Shown: in pieces, positions 23,999 through 34,623 of the stretch
How the letters are laid out: every line of letters starts with the position of its first letter
How positions within the stretch are numbered: the stretch's first letter is position 1
DNA from: Tethya wilhelma
Taxonomy: Eukaryota > Porifera > Demospongiae > Tethyida > Tethyidae
Assembly (NCBI GenBank): GCA_964030475.1
Contig: CAXIPT010000002.1
Coordinates: forward strand, 20,850,765-20,914,764
Length of the DNA stretch: 64,000 nt
Direction: 5' to 3'
Made by a program: the position numbers and the translations under genes
Notes under the pieces: model-generated
Seen by the model: the letters and a program-made list of their open reading frames with translations, nothing else
Told to the model about the DNA's origin: nothing
Databases searched by the model: none

Positions 23999-24525
23999 GA
24001 GCAGGGATGGAACTGGAAGGAGTTTGACATGGAGGCCAGTGATATGAAGCACATCATTGAGATCCACAATCGCAACAATGAGGATGCCTGGCAGGAGATC
24101 CTCAAGTGGGAGGCCATGCATGCTAGGTGGGTTCCATTGCACCAGCCATGGAGGATGCCATTGACCCTCTCTCTCTGTTCACCTCAGGGAGTGCTCCTCT
24201 CCTAAACTGGTTAGCTTCAGAGGACGGGCTAAAGACTTCTCTCCTCGGGCCAGACTACGTCACTGGATGGGGTGAGTGATTGGGAGTACCCCCTCTCATT
24301 TGAGTGTTAATTAGTGTTGATTGTAGGTATGAGCTGCCCTTTGACCGCCACGACTGGGTGGTGGACCGCTGTGGGAGGAGGGTCAGGTACATCATCGACT
24401 ACTACGGCTGTGACCCACAGGAGAACAACTCCGCCCCGATCTTCCTGGACGTGAGACCGGCGCTGGATTCACCAGGAGCTCTCTGGGACAGAGCCAAGGC
24501 AGCGTGGTGGAGATGGACCAGTTGA
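23555..24525 (+). CDS. HCCS: Holocytochrome c-type synthase
   Basis: HCCS sits in the mitochondrial intermembrane space and attaches haem to apocytochrome c. Exon 1 encodes [14 protein letters not shown], with the Cys-Pro haem-regulatory motif, and exon 2 has a second one in SECPANSS. Later exons read [65 protein letters not shown] and [16 protein letters not shown], the last with the haem-ligating histidine. RYIIDYYG and [12 protein letters not shown] follow, with the stop at 24523-24525. Length and order are those of the family. The last exons are repeated at 25501-25963 beyond a single n, probably as an assembly duplicate. Confidence 0.96.
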
Positions 24526-25051
24526 CACTGAAACTTATTCCACACTATCAAAAATATATTATGCCTTACACACCATTCCATCATTGTCCTATATGTTATA
24601 AAGTGTGTTCATTTTGTATTGTCATTCAAGAACTGTGTGAGTGACTCTAAATCCCTCGCCCCGCGATACTCAGTCTTCTTGGTGCCCTCCTCAAAGAGGA
24701 CCAGAGTGGGGTAGCTGTGGACCTGATGAGTGCCACACAGGTCTCTCTCAACAGTGCAGTCCACCTGCAAACAGGGGATGTGCAACCCATAGACTCATAG
24801 CAGGCAGCACTATGGTTAGTCCACATCATACATACCTTAGCAACAGTGATGGATGGGAGTGTGGCATGGATCAACTCAGCCAATTGCTCCCAGGTTGGTG
24901 CCAAGCGTTTGCAATGTCCACACCATGGAGCGTAGAATTTAACAAATGTTGTGCCTTGGCTAATTTTATCAGAGAATTTGTCACTTGTGAGTTCCAACAC
25001 ACCAGCTTCTTTCACCTGAAGGAAGTGGAAGTGGCATATGTTGTAAGTGGG

Positions 25052-25089
<38 letters not shown>

Positions 25090-25499
25090 AATATGGCATG
25101 GTATATACTAGCGTCATAAACCAAATTGAATTGCACTGCATGAAAAATTGAGCTGGAGGCTACCTTCTGTTGACTGATTGTTCATCCTTGCTGCCAAACT
25201 CTATACAAGCTAGCTAGCGATCAAAAAATAGTCATGCAACTCCATGGTAATAATCTAGGATTTTCATCAAATCCGTTGGTGATACCCGTTTCTCCCCTTC
25301 TCCCTTCTTTCTCATTATGGGCTCCTGCAAGTTCTTCAGAACATTTGAAGAACGATTGCCAGAAAGATTTTCAAAATGACTTGCACAACAATTTGCAGAA
25401 TGATTCCGGGAGCCTGGGAATGAGAGCCTGGGAATGGGAGCCCAGGAATGGGAGCCTGGGAATGGGAGCCTGGGAATGAGAGCCTGGGAATGGGAGCCT
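24063..25499. repeat. Direct duplication, first copy (HCCS end plus TXNDC5 third domain)
   Basis: These about 1.44 kb are repeated almost identically at 25501-26937, directly after a single n at 25500. Differences are isolated substitutions (for example CGCAACAA against CGCAATAA) and a microsatellite interruption. The first copy breaks off inside the 14-bp minisatellite. The pattern is that of two overlapping contigs placed side by side without merging. Confidence 0.9.
24609..25141 (-). pseudogene. Partial TXNDC5 duplicate: third thioredoxin domain
   Basis: It repeats the last exons of TXNDC5: [19 protein letters not shown]...[24 protein letters not shown], then [24 protein letters not shown], to the stop at 24609. 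The full gene can be read from 26047 to 28327 without it, so this block is redundant. It is most likely a haplotype duplicate created at the n at 25500. Confidence 0.8.
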
Positions 25500-25500
25500 N

Positions 25501-25963
25501 TCCACAATCGCAATAATGAGGATGCCTGGCAGGAGATCCTCAAGTGGGAGGCCATGCATGCTAGGTGGGTTCCATTGCACCAGCCATGGAGGATGCCATT
25601 GACCCTCTCTCTCTGTTCACCTCAGGGAGTGCTCCTCTCCTAAACTGGTTAGCTTCAGAGGACGGGCTAAAGACTTCTCTCCTCGGGCCAGACTACGTCA
25701 CTGGATGGGGTGAGTGATTGGGAGTACCCCCTCTCATTTGAGTGTTAATTAGTGTTGATTGTAGGTATGAGCTGCCCTTTGACCGCCACGACTGGGTGGT
25801 GGACCGCTGTGGGAGGAGGGTCAGGTACATCATCGACTACTACGGCTGTGACCCACAGGAGAACAACTCCGCCCCGATCTTCCTGGACGTGAGACCGGCG
25901 CTGGATTCACCAGGAGCTCTCTGGGACAGAGCCAAGGCAGCGTGGTGGAGATGGACCAGTTGA
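25501..25963 (+). pseudogene. Partial HCCS duplicate: C-terminal exons
   Basis: It repeats HCCS from [17 protein letters not shown] to the stop at 25961-25963. It has no start or haem-motif exons and begins immediately after a single n. The complete gene is at 23555-24525. Confidence 0.85.
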
Positions 25964-26046
25964 CACTGAAACTTATTCCACACTATCAAAAATATATTAT
26001 GCCTTACACACCATTCCATCATTGTCCTATATGTTATAAAGTGTGT

Positions 26047-28327
26047 TCATTTTGTATTGTCATTCAAGAACTGTGTGAGTGACTCTAAATCCCTCGCCCC
26101 GCGATACTCAGTCTTCTTGGTGCCCTCCTCAAAGAGGACCAGAGTGGGGTAGCTGTGGACCTGATGAGTGCCACACAGGTCTCTCTCAACGGTGCAGTCC
26201 ACCTGCAAACAGGGGATGTGCAACCCATAGACTCATAGCAGGCAGCACTATGGTTAGTCCACATCATACATACCTTAGCAACAGTGATGGATGGGAGTGT
26301 GGCATGGATCAACTCAGCCAATTGCTCCCAGGTTGGTGCCAAGCGTTTGCAATGTCCACACCATGGAGCGTAGAATTTAACAAATGTTGTGCCTTGGCTA
26401 ATTTTATCAGAGAATTTGTCACTTGTGAGTTCCAACACACCAGCTTCTTTCACCTGAAGGAAGTGGAAGTGGCATATGTTGTAAGTGGGCATGCACACAC
26501 ACACACATACACACACACACACAGGTGAATATGGCATGGTATATACTAGCGTCATAAACCAAATTGAATTGCACTGCATGAAAAATTGAGCTGGAGGCTA
26601 CCTTCTGTTGACTGATTGTTCATCCTTGCTGCCAAACTCTATACAAGCTAGCTAGCGATCAAAAAATAGTCATGCAACTCCATGGTAATAATCTAGGATT
26701 TTCATCAAATCCGTTGGTGATACCCGTTTCTCCCCTTCTCCCTTCTTTCTCATTATGGGCTCCTGCAAGTTCTTCAGAACATTTGAAGAACGATTGCCAG
26801 AAAGATTTTCAAAATGACTTGCACAACAATTTGCAGAATGATTCCGGGAGCCTGGGAATGAGAGCCTGGGAATGGGAGCCCAGGAATGGGAGCCTGGGAA
26901 TGGGAGCCTGGGAATGAGAGCCTGGGAATGGGAGCCTGGGAATGAGAGCCTGGGAATGGGAGCCTGGGAATGGGAGCCTGGGAATGGGAGCCTGGGAATG
27001 GGAGCCTGGGAATGAGAGCCTGGGAATGGGGCTATATACATACCTAATGCAAAAGCAGCAATGGATTTGCAGGGCAATTTTGCACACGAAAACACGCATG
27101 TGCAGAACAATTTGCAGACAGATCGTGCAGTGCAATTCAATTTGCTTTATGACACAAATATATAGCAGGCCATAAGGTGACTCACCTCCTCCTGACTGGG
27201 TAGGTTTCTCTCCACAAAGTTGACCAGAGTGTCGAGGTCACGACTCTCAGCAAACGTTTCTTTCATGACTCCATCATAAAACAGCATCAGAGTGGGATAA
27301 CCTTTGACCCCATGCTCACTGCAGGTGTCGGTCTCCATGGTGCAGTCCACCTTGCTGATGTGGACCGTCTGGTGTGTCTCAAAGTGAGCTGCCAACTCAT
27401 CCCAGGTGGGAGCCAGCCGCTGGCAATGGCCACACCTACAACAGTCAACCAGCGGACGTCAGTGAGCAGCTAATGATGTCATCGTCCACAACATACCAAG
27501 GAGCATAGAACTTGACAAAATGAACACCAGGCTTGGAGCTCAAGTAGGTCTGGAAGTTGCCGTCCGTCAAATGAGCCAATCCATTTTCATCAACCCTCAC
27601 CTGCTCTTCCTCCGGGTCTTCTTCTGGTTGCTATGGAAACCAATCACTATTTCACTCTAATTGTAGGAATTGGGGTGCCTTACTTGTTCCTCCTCATCCT
27701 CCTTGGTGCTGGCCGCAATGAAGTCCACGAGGGAGTCAATGTCCCTAGACCCACGGTAGTCCTTCACCTCAGACCCAACAAACAGCTTCAGTCTGCATAC
27801 CAAAACATGGAATCGGTGATATATAGTGAGGTAACATGTGCGGTGCTTACGTTGGGTATCCCCTGACGCCCTGCTCCGCACACACCTGGGTGTCCACAGT
27901 GCAGTCCACCTGGGCAGGCACATCACTGACATTACATCATCAGCACACAGGAGTATCTACCTTGGCTATGGTCACACTGCTGGTGGACATCTTCTCCGAC
28001 AGCTCATCCCAAGTTGGGGCCAACCGCTTGCAATGCCCACACCTGACCATGGATGATAATAATCAAGTTTTAATCCAGTTTTAAGTTTTTTTTACTCAAG
28101 ACATGATTTTATAACAATTGGTGCTATTATAAGCAATTTTATAATCAAACACAAACTACCTATATTTCTAGGTAGTAGATCATCCCTTACCACGGAGCAA
28201 AGAACTTGACGAAGTATGGTTTCCCGGAGTCGATGCTCTGTTTGAAGTTGTCTTCTCCAAGGAGCAGAGGATCACCGACCGACAGGCACACACAAACACT
28301 AGACAGAAAGAAAATCACTCGCCACAT
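26047..28327 (-). CDS. TXNDC5: Thioredoxin domain-containing protein 5 (ER disulfide isomerase)
   Basis: TXNDC5 is an ER-lumenal protein disulfide isomerase with three thioredoxin domains. The start [20 protein letters not shown] is a signal peptide. Domain 1 has [19 protein letters not shown], domain 2 [19 protein letters not shown] and domain 3 [19 protein letters not shown], so all three keep the CGHC active site. Each is followed by the VDCT...GYPT or SYPT cis-proline motif. An acidic linker lies between domains 1 and 2. The protein ends FLNDNTK, with no KDEL-type retrieval signal, unlike the human protein. A 14-bp minisatellite lies in the intron before domain 3. It shares an 82-bp promoter with EBAG9. 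Confidence 0.93.
26845..27035. repeat. 14-bp minisatellite
   Basis: The unit is GGGAATGGGAGCCT, with a variant GGGAATGAGAGCCT, about thirteen copies, in a TXNDC5 intron. A shorter stretch of the same array at about 25408-25499 ends at the n at 25500. This shows that the join was made inside the array. Confidence 0.93.
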
Positions 28328-28409
28328 TTTCGATGATTTCTAGTAGAGATGACCACGTGGTCTATTTTGCTGACTCAGCATACGCACACAATAATTAGAG
28401 AGATATATT
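28328..28409. promoter_or_regulatory. Bidirectional promoter, TXNDC5/EBAG9, with two palindromes
   Basis: 82 bp lie between the start codons. GACCACGTGGTC (28351-28362) is a perfect 12-bp palindrome with a CACGTG core, a site for bHLH-ZIP or XBP1/ATF6-like bZIP factors. TGCTGACTCAGCA (28368-28380) matches the 13-bp Maf recognition element (T-MARE/AP-1). XBP1 control of an ER isomerase would be plausible. That link is inference from family knowledge. Confidence 0.65.
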
Positions 28410-29216
28410 ATGTTGGGTGCCATCAAGAAAGTGTGTTCACTGTTGGTGAGGCTTTGGGCCTACCTGCTGCGAGCCATTCGACCGAGGCCGGCTCAGACTC
28501 CAGTACAGAGAAGTGCAGAGTGAGTTCTCACTGGGCATTCATAGATATAAACTAAGGTTACGTAGTGTAATATTAAAGGACCAATCACTTTAGTATTAAT
28601 TTTATAACTCGAATTATCCAGAGCTCGTAGTAGGAATGGAGGCTCGTGGGAGGAGCCTGGCTGGGAGACTGACGGCTGGGAGGACTTCACTGTCAAAGTG
28701 GTTCCTAACGAATCATCTGATGAACTGCCAAACCCTGAAGAACAAGATCTGTTCAAAGATATGGTCCCTGTTTTCAAGAAGACTAAAACTGTAAGTGCTT
28801 CAATTGATGCTCCGGATCCCCCCACTGTTCAAGGATTGAAGTATTGTGGATGCAGATCAGTGTGAAAAGGACAGGCCACAGTGAGGAGCAAGCACACACG
28901 GACAAGTTTGCAGTTCAAAACTCATTTCAAAGTGTAAGTTGGCTAGCCCCAATTGTGCAGTGTGTGTCAGAGGTTGTGTTGATGTTAGGATGGTGGGTCC
29001 CTGGGGGAGCTGGGCGTCTGGAGTGAGGAGGATGCCAACGCATGGGAGGACGAGCTAGTGCCGGAAGAGGGGGACTTGGTTCAAAGTTCAATGGCCAGCG
29101 TCAAAGAGAAGAGGAGGCTAGAAAGAGAGAGAAGAAGAGCTGCTCAGGAACTGATGCGCAGCCAGCAAAAGACAGCTGCTAGTCGGCAGGTGCAGTTAGG
29201 AACCAGAGTCAGTTGA
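28410..29216 (+). CDS. EBAG9: EBAG9/RCAS1-like Golgi membrane protein
   Basis: EBAG9 is a Golgi-associated regulator of vesicle traffic and secretion. Exon 1 encodes MLGAIKKVCSLLVRLWAYLL, a hydrophobic anchor followed by a basic stretch (RAIRPRP), as in the family. The next exon gives WETDGWEDFTVKVV...EEQDLFKDMVPVFKKTKT, then ISVKRTG. The following one gives LGELGVWSEEDANAWEDE, the conserved LGxLxxWxExxNAWE motif. A charged coiled coil (EKRRLERERRRAAQELM) leads to QLGTRVS at the stop, 29214-29216. Similarity to the human protein is modest but runs through all blocks. It converges on EXOC1 with 118 bp between stops. Confidence 0.85.
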
Positions 29217-29334
29217 CATGCACAGTCACATGCAGTGAATATGGCTTATAATCAAAACCATCTTTTGTTGATGAATACTACAAGATAATACTATAAATGG
29301 TAGGAGTTAAAAATGCTACAGCAAAAATTATTGT

Positions 29335-30022
29335 TTATTTCTGAGCTGAAATACTGGCAAAGTATTCGGCCAAGTCTCTGACGGTGAAGTCCAAGTTGAT
29401 ATTAGAGCCAGGGTAGCACTCTGCAATGAGAGCCTCAAACTTCTGACACTGTTCAATAAACGCCTCTTGCATTCCTCCCCACACCACCTGCAGCACCTCC
29501 TCAGACACATCCTTCTCCACCCTCCGGTACAGCTTCTCCAGGCCACGTTTCACCTGAAGATGGAGAGAGAACCATGGAATCAGACCTACATCCTTCCCCA
29601 GGGTGTGCCTGCAACCACTAGCCCACCTACCTCCTTCCCGGGGTATTCCTTGACGCACTTCCTGAGCTCATTGCGAGAGTAGTCCAGCCTGTAGCCCACC
29701 TCATCTGCCTTCGTCCCACCGGCCTTCAGGGACTCCACCCCCTCAAAGAACGTCTACAAACAGCAGCATGGAAGAGATCACACCACCAATTGTTGGTTCA
29801 TTGCAATCACATACACTCAATTTCTCTAGTGGCTTCCCCAAGCATGTGCTGACATAGACATTTTTGTGTGAGATTTTCTTTCTTTTTGCCTCATCCCTGC
29901 TGCTCTCCAGACAGGAGATCTTGAGCCGCGACAAGATGTCTATGGAGCACCACACTTATTCACTGACACCAGACACTAGTGTGTTGCCATGGTAACTTAC
30001 CTAGTATCTTGTTGTAGTTCTC

Positions 30023-30067
<45 letters not shown>

Positions 30068-30970
30068 GATTGCTATGAGCACCCACTCACTGAATCACTC
30101 ACCAAACTTGATGACATCAGGTGGAGTCTTGGGGTGCTCATGTGCTAGTCTCTCCACAGTCTTAAAGAGTGACTCTATGAGAATCAGGTACGCCTTATCC
30201 AACTCTGTTCTACGGTCTGTTCCCATGACAATAGACTCCGCCCTCTCAGCAAATCTCTGGAAGGTGTTAACACAGGCAAGGACTCCACACTTGCCTCCCC
30301 TAGGCAGCTTCATCTCCTCAATCTCCCGCCGTTTGCTGGCCTGTGGATTAGAATGACACACGAGCACTATACCAGTGTAAAGGGACTTACAATGAACTTG
30401 TCAAATGCTCTTCGAATATAGAGAAGAGCTTTCTTGAGAGTTTCATCGAGATAAGAGACACGCCCACCTGACTCAGCAGCAAACATCAGCCTCTGACTCA
30501 CAGAGACCAACAGATAGAGGGTGTTGCTACAGTTGGGAACAAACACACAGCCTCTGACTCACAGAGACCAACAGATAGCCTTGTTCCCAGGCTCCACCCT
30601 CGCGTACATTTTCTTTGAAACGAGGGAGGAGCCTGGGAACAAAGCTAACTAACAGATAGAGGGTGTGGACTCTTACAAGCCATCCTTGCGTTCTCCGAAC
30701 TGAATGAGTCCCTCTATCTCCGGCAGGAGGACGGTGAAGAGCTGGATGAGTACACCATCAACTCCCTCCACATTGGCGTCCCCCGGGGGGCTATCAACAT
30801 CATCATTAATGGTGATGTCATCATCATCCAACTCATCCAGAGAAGAGTGCTGGGTCTTGGCAAAGTGGAAGAAAGAGACAAGAAACTTCTGTTCTGAGAC
30901 GCACACTGGTTGGAGCTGCTCCAGCACCAAGCTGAACACTTGGTCAAACCTGTTAGCAAGGCAATGGAAG

Positions 30971-31019
<49 letters not shown>

Positions 31020-33143
31020 CATGCGTACAGACTAGGAGTGAGTTACTTTGGTAGGTTGGACTGCTCCGGGCCTCCCCCTAGTCCTGGGGAGTGGGAGAAG
31101 TCAGCCACACTCTGGGAGATGTGCCCCGCCCCCCCTCCGCCCCGCGATGGAGACAGGGCCATCAATGAGCTGGAGAGAGGAGAGCGGAAGAGATCAACGT
31201 TGGAACCAATCTTTGTCTTGAGACCTCCCGGCCGCCTCACGTCCGAGCCGAGGGAGACACGGCTCTCACTCATCAGCACACGGATCTCCTCCTCGTAAAC
31301 ACGACGGAAGTTTCTGATGTACGACTGTACAATAATGCAACTCATTACAGCAGGGGCACCCAACAATAAAACTCATTACAGCAGGGGCACCCAACAATAC
31401 AACTCATTACAGCAGGGGTACAGCAGGGGCACCCAACAATACAACTCATTACAGCAGGGGCACCCAACAATACAACTCATTACATCATGGGACATGAATA
31501 TTGAGCTGACCTCCATGACTTCTCCAAATCGTATGGGCTCACATTCCTTGAGCCATTTTGTTAGTTTGGAGTAAGTGAGCAGCTCNATTGCCACACTAGG
31601 AGATGTTTGTGGTACCAATGGTTTGTTTCTCAGAGGCTCTCCAGCAGTCGACTGACTCCAAGTCCAGGCCTCCAGGCACCACAGACAACAGGTGAGGGAG
31701 AACTTACAGTCTGGACAAACATGGTGGACAGGTGCTCATTGAGACGCCTGGCAAAAGTGGTGGACAGTTCAGAGAAGAGTTTACGTTGGTCAGTGACAGC
31801 TTGCAGCAGAGAGAGGCCCGGGGTGAACTCCTGACTGGAGGCCTTCTGGAGGGCTCCTGCAGCCGCCTCACAGTCCCTCAGGTTGCTGGCTCCATTCAAT
31901 GGGGTCTCGTTCAGAATGGACTCCACAACAGAATCGATGTCCAGCTTTAGCTGAAGGGCGACACAGCACCATCAGCCAACAACACACACACACAGACACA
32001 CACCTAGCCATCTAACTCACCACCAGCTCATTGACCTCACTGCTCAGAGCTTGCAGGTTAGTGTTCTGCAGTAATATTTCAGTGTACTGGGCCCCCAGCT
32101 TATGCATGGTGTCCCTGACTCCAGTCAGCAGCTCATCGTAGACGTTCATCCTCATCTCCATCTTCTCAATCTCACTGACGGTCTGGTCCAAGTGCTCCAT
32201 CAGCTCCTGGATCTGGGCCTCCGAGCCCATCAGCTGGTGGATGTTGCCTTGGTCCAACTGAGACAGTTCTTCTGACAGGTTCTCCATCAGCGCTGCAGCA
32301 TCTTGAATGGCATTCTCTCTTGATAATAAATTCTCCAAGTTGGTCTCTTCTTGAGGAGTAAGCTCCTGGTACTCATCTGTTAATGAAGTGAGGCAGCTGG
32401 CTAGTACCAAGAGCGCACAATGAGATTTACCTTGTTCCAATATGGACTCCTCTTCTTCAAGGGTGCCTGGAGGCCTGGACTTGGAGTCAGTCGACTGCTG
32501 GAGAGCCTCTGAGAAACAAACCATTGGTACCACAAACATCTCCTAGTGTGGCAATGATTAATGAGCTACCACCCACCTTTGAGCCTGGCCTCATCAATGT
32601 GAACAAAGTCTGGCTTCTTTCTCTCTCCGCGTGCACTCTTGTAGACAACCTAGAGAGAGAGGGGGGAGGGAGGGAGATGAAGGCTAAACCAGACATCGCT
32701 AGCACTCCTCTACCTTATAGAGAGCAGCAATGAAGCTCTTCTTCTCTGCCACACTGCTAGCTACCCATTTGAATGTCTGCTTGTCAAACTGGAGGTCAAA
32801 GGCCGGCCCCTCTGTGTCCACAGTGTGGCCATCAACCACTCTCAATTCACTCAACTGCCATGTCTTCACTCTCTTGTAAGAACTCTCCTTGCCTGCTTCT
32901 TTCTTCTCTGACACCTTCACACGACTCAGCAGATAGTCCTTCACATCATTCTGGTTCACTGCAAGTCACACACACAGTACATGCCCACACCCAGTTTCAT
33001 GTCTTAATTCACATACCTGAAAGAGTTATAAATGAAGATCTTTTCTTTCTTCCCCCAGCTTTAGTTACATTGACGAGTGCCAGGAGTCTCTCTTCTGCTG
33101 GAGAGAACACCTCCTTTTGTATTTGATGTCTTATGGCCGCCAT
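29335..33143 (-). CDS. EXOC1: Exocyst complex component 1 (Sec3)
   Basis: Sec3 helps tether secretory vesicles to the plasma membrane and binds phosphoinositides through its N-terminal PH-like domain. The start [20 protein letters not shown] at 33143 matches the family better than the upstream ATG 6 bp before it. The PH region reads [11 protein letters not shown]...[25 protein letters not shown] coiled coil follows ([18 protein letters not shown]...). The middle includes [30 protein letters not shown] and [13 protein letters not shown]. The C-terminus reads [16 protein letters not shown]...[12 protein letters not shown] 94-bp inverted copy of one exon and a single n at 31586 interrupt the exon before LLTYSK, and a tiny MITE sits at 30576-30647. 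Confidence 0.93.
30024..30064. repeat. (GA)n microsatellite at an EXOC1 acceptor
   Basis: About 20 GA units; on the coding strand this is CT ending in a CTAG acceptor. Confidence 0.95.
30576..30647. mobile_element. MULE-like foldback MITE, 72 bp
   Basis: The ends are TAGCCTTGTTCCCAGGCTCC and a near-complement ending GGGAACAAAGCTA. The flanking 9-bp repeats, ACCAACAGA (30567-30575) and ACTAACAGA (30648-30656), differ at one base. It lies in an EXOC1 intron beside a local duplication of CTCTGACTCACAGAGACC (about 30490 and 30550). The termini match the element at 13925-14089. Confidence 0.75.
31337..31487. repeat. 31-bp minisatellite in an EXOC1 intron
   Basis: The unit is ACTCATTACAGCAGGGG, then CACCCAACAATACA, in about 4.5 copies with one partial unit (TACAGCAGGGG). 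It sits just before the interrupted exon. Confidence 0.9.
31587..31680 (+). other. 94-bp inverted copy of an EXOC1 exon
   Basis: It is the exact reverse complement of 32462-32555 (exon sequence around SRPPGTLEE) and begins right after a single n (31586). The orientation is wrong for EXOC1. This is probably a contig-end artefact that replaced the start of the [10 protein letters not shown] exon. Confidence 0.85.
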
Positions 33144-33264
33144 GCATGGGTGTATGCTGTACACAATGTGACGTTAAATTAGAGAGAAAATTCGAATTTC
33201 TAAAAAAACCACGTGGCAGTATAATTTTCCGAGTAATTTTCTAGTTCTGTGAAGAGCTCTCATC
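33144..33264. promoter_or_regulatory. Bidirectional promoter, EXOC1/EEF1D
   Basis: 121 bp lie between the start codons. It contains CCACGTGG at 33209-33216, the same palindromic core as in the TXNDC5/EBAG9 promoter, and GTGACGTTA (CRE-like). Function is inferred. Confidence 0.55.
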
Positions 33265-34057
33265 ATGGCTGGCCAGTGTCTGCTAGGGGAAACCGTTTGG
33301 TTTGATCAAGGCAAGTTCGAGGAGGCCGAAGCTAGGTACCAGAAGGTCATAGCTGAGCGGCACTCTGCTCTCAAAGTGGAGGTGAGGCTATTGTCTGTTA
33401 CTCTTAATTAATACTACAAGTCAACACGTGCCGTTTGGTTCCCATGCAGGGAAAAGGTATCAGCAAAAGCAGCAGTGCTATCTCAACAGAGCTGGAGAAG
33501 GCTATGAACTTCATTGGTCAATCTCTTAAAGCTCCACCTCCAGTGAGTGGTTTCATTGTGTGATGAATGGCTTGTAATAGTCACTCTTTGTTGACTCGCC
33601 CAGAGCCAGTCTACTGGCAGCAAGGGAGACTTGGAACAGAGGGTTGCTGCCCTCGAGAAGGAAAACAGGGAGCTAAGGGCTGGTATGTGCGTCTTTGGAG
33701 AGAGATCAATCCGGTTGAGTTTTACCTTATTTCAGCGCTGTTGAGTGTCAGCTCTCGTGTGAGTGCCTTGGAGGGCCAGCTGGGTGGAGGAGTGCAGGAG
33801 GTCACCAGCGGGGAGACAGCCAAGGATGATGACGATGATGACTTTGACCTGTTTGGATCAGACGATGAGAATGAGGAGGAGGCAGAGAAACTGCAGGAGC
33901 AAAGACTTCAAGAGTGTGCTCAAAAGAAGACCAAAAGTACGAGTTGATCATCCAGTGTCAAGAGTATTATTAGCACTGTTGTTTGTATGGTAAACAGAGG
34001 CAGGGGTGATAGCCAAGTCCAATATCATCCTGGATGTAAAGCCTGTGAGTTGACATC

Positions 34058-34088
<31 letters not shown>

Positions 34089-34089
34089 N

Positions 34090-34148
<59 letters not shown>

Positions 34149-34215
34149 GGGATGATGAAACTGGTAAGTGTGATGATACTGCTCTTGTTCTGAGTGCATG
34201 ATAGCTTTGAGCTAA

Positions 34216-34253
<38 letters not shown>

Positions 34254-34598
34254 GATCTAGGTGAGCTGGAGAAGGCTGTTAGGAGTGTGGCAACTGATGG
34301 GCTAGTCTGGGGTGCCTGTAAGTCACCAATAACTCCACTAAACACAGCTGGTATTTCATTTTGGTTGCATGGTTGTGTTTAGCCAAGCTAGTGCCTGTGG
34401 CGTTTGGAATCAAGAAGCTTCAGATCACGTGTGTGATTGAGGATGAGAAGGTTGGCACAGACTACCTGGAGGAGAGCATCACAGCCTACGAAGATTATGT
34501 AAGACTGGCTCATTTCATGACTGCTTTTAATAGTATCAATGTCTTCTTTATGTGTGCAGGTTCAAAGTGTGGATATTGTGGCCTTCAATAAAATATAA
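33265..34598 (+). CDS. EEF1D: Elongation factor 1-delta (eEF1B guanine-exchange subunit)
   Basis: This cytosolic factor reloads eEF1A with GTP during translation. The start [26 protein letters not shown] is the eEF1-delta opening. A leucine-zipper-like region follows ([15 protein letters not shown]...[14 protein letters not shown]). The acidic stretch [19 protein letters not shown] is the CK2-type region before the GEF domain. The GEF domain reads [64 protein letters not shown] and ends [12 protein letters not shown]. The stop is 34596-34598. An AATAAA signal at 34587-34592 overlaps the last codons, so the 3' UTR must be very short. One intron holds a (CA)n with an n at 34089. Confidence 0.95.
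34063..34146. repeat. (CA)n microsatellite containing a join (n at 34089)
   Basis: About 40 CA units in an EEF1D intron are interrupted by one n, so the true length is unknown. Confidence 0.95.
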
Positions 34599-34623
34599 TG
34601 ACTTAATATAACATTTGCTAGTC

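Noticed and set aside
24063..26937. A true fourth thioredoxin domain in TXNDC5
   Set aside because: The extra domain lies in a block duplicated at a single n and is nearly identical to the third domain at the DNA level, introns included.
26670..27140. Pro/Ser/Gln-rich frame ([12 protein letters not shown] repeats)
   Set aside because: It is the 14-bp minisatellite read on the minus strand inside a TXNDC5 intron.
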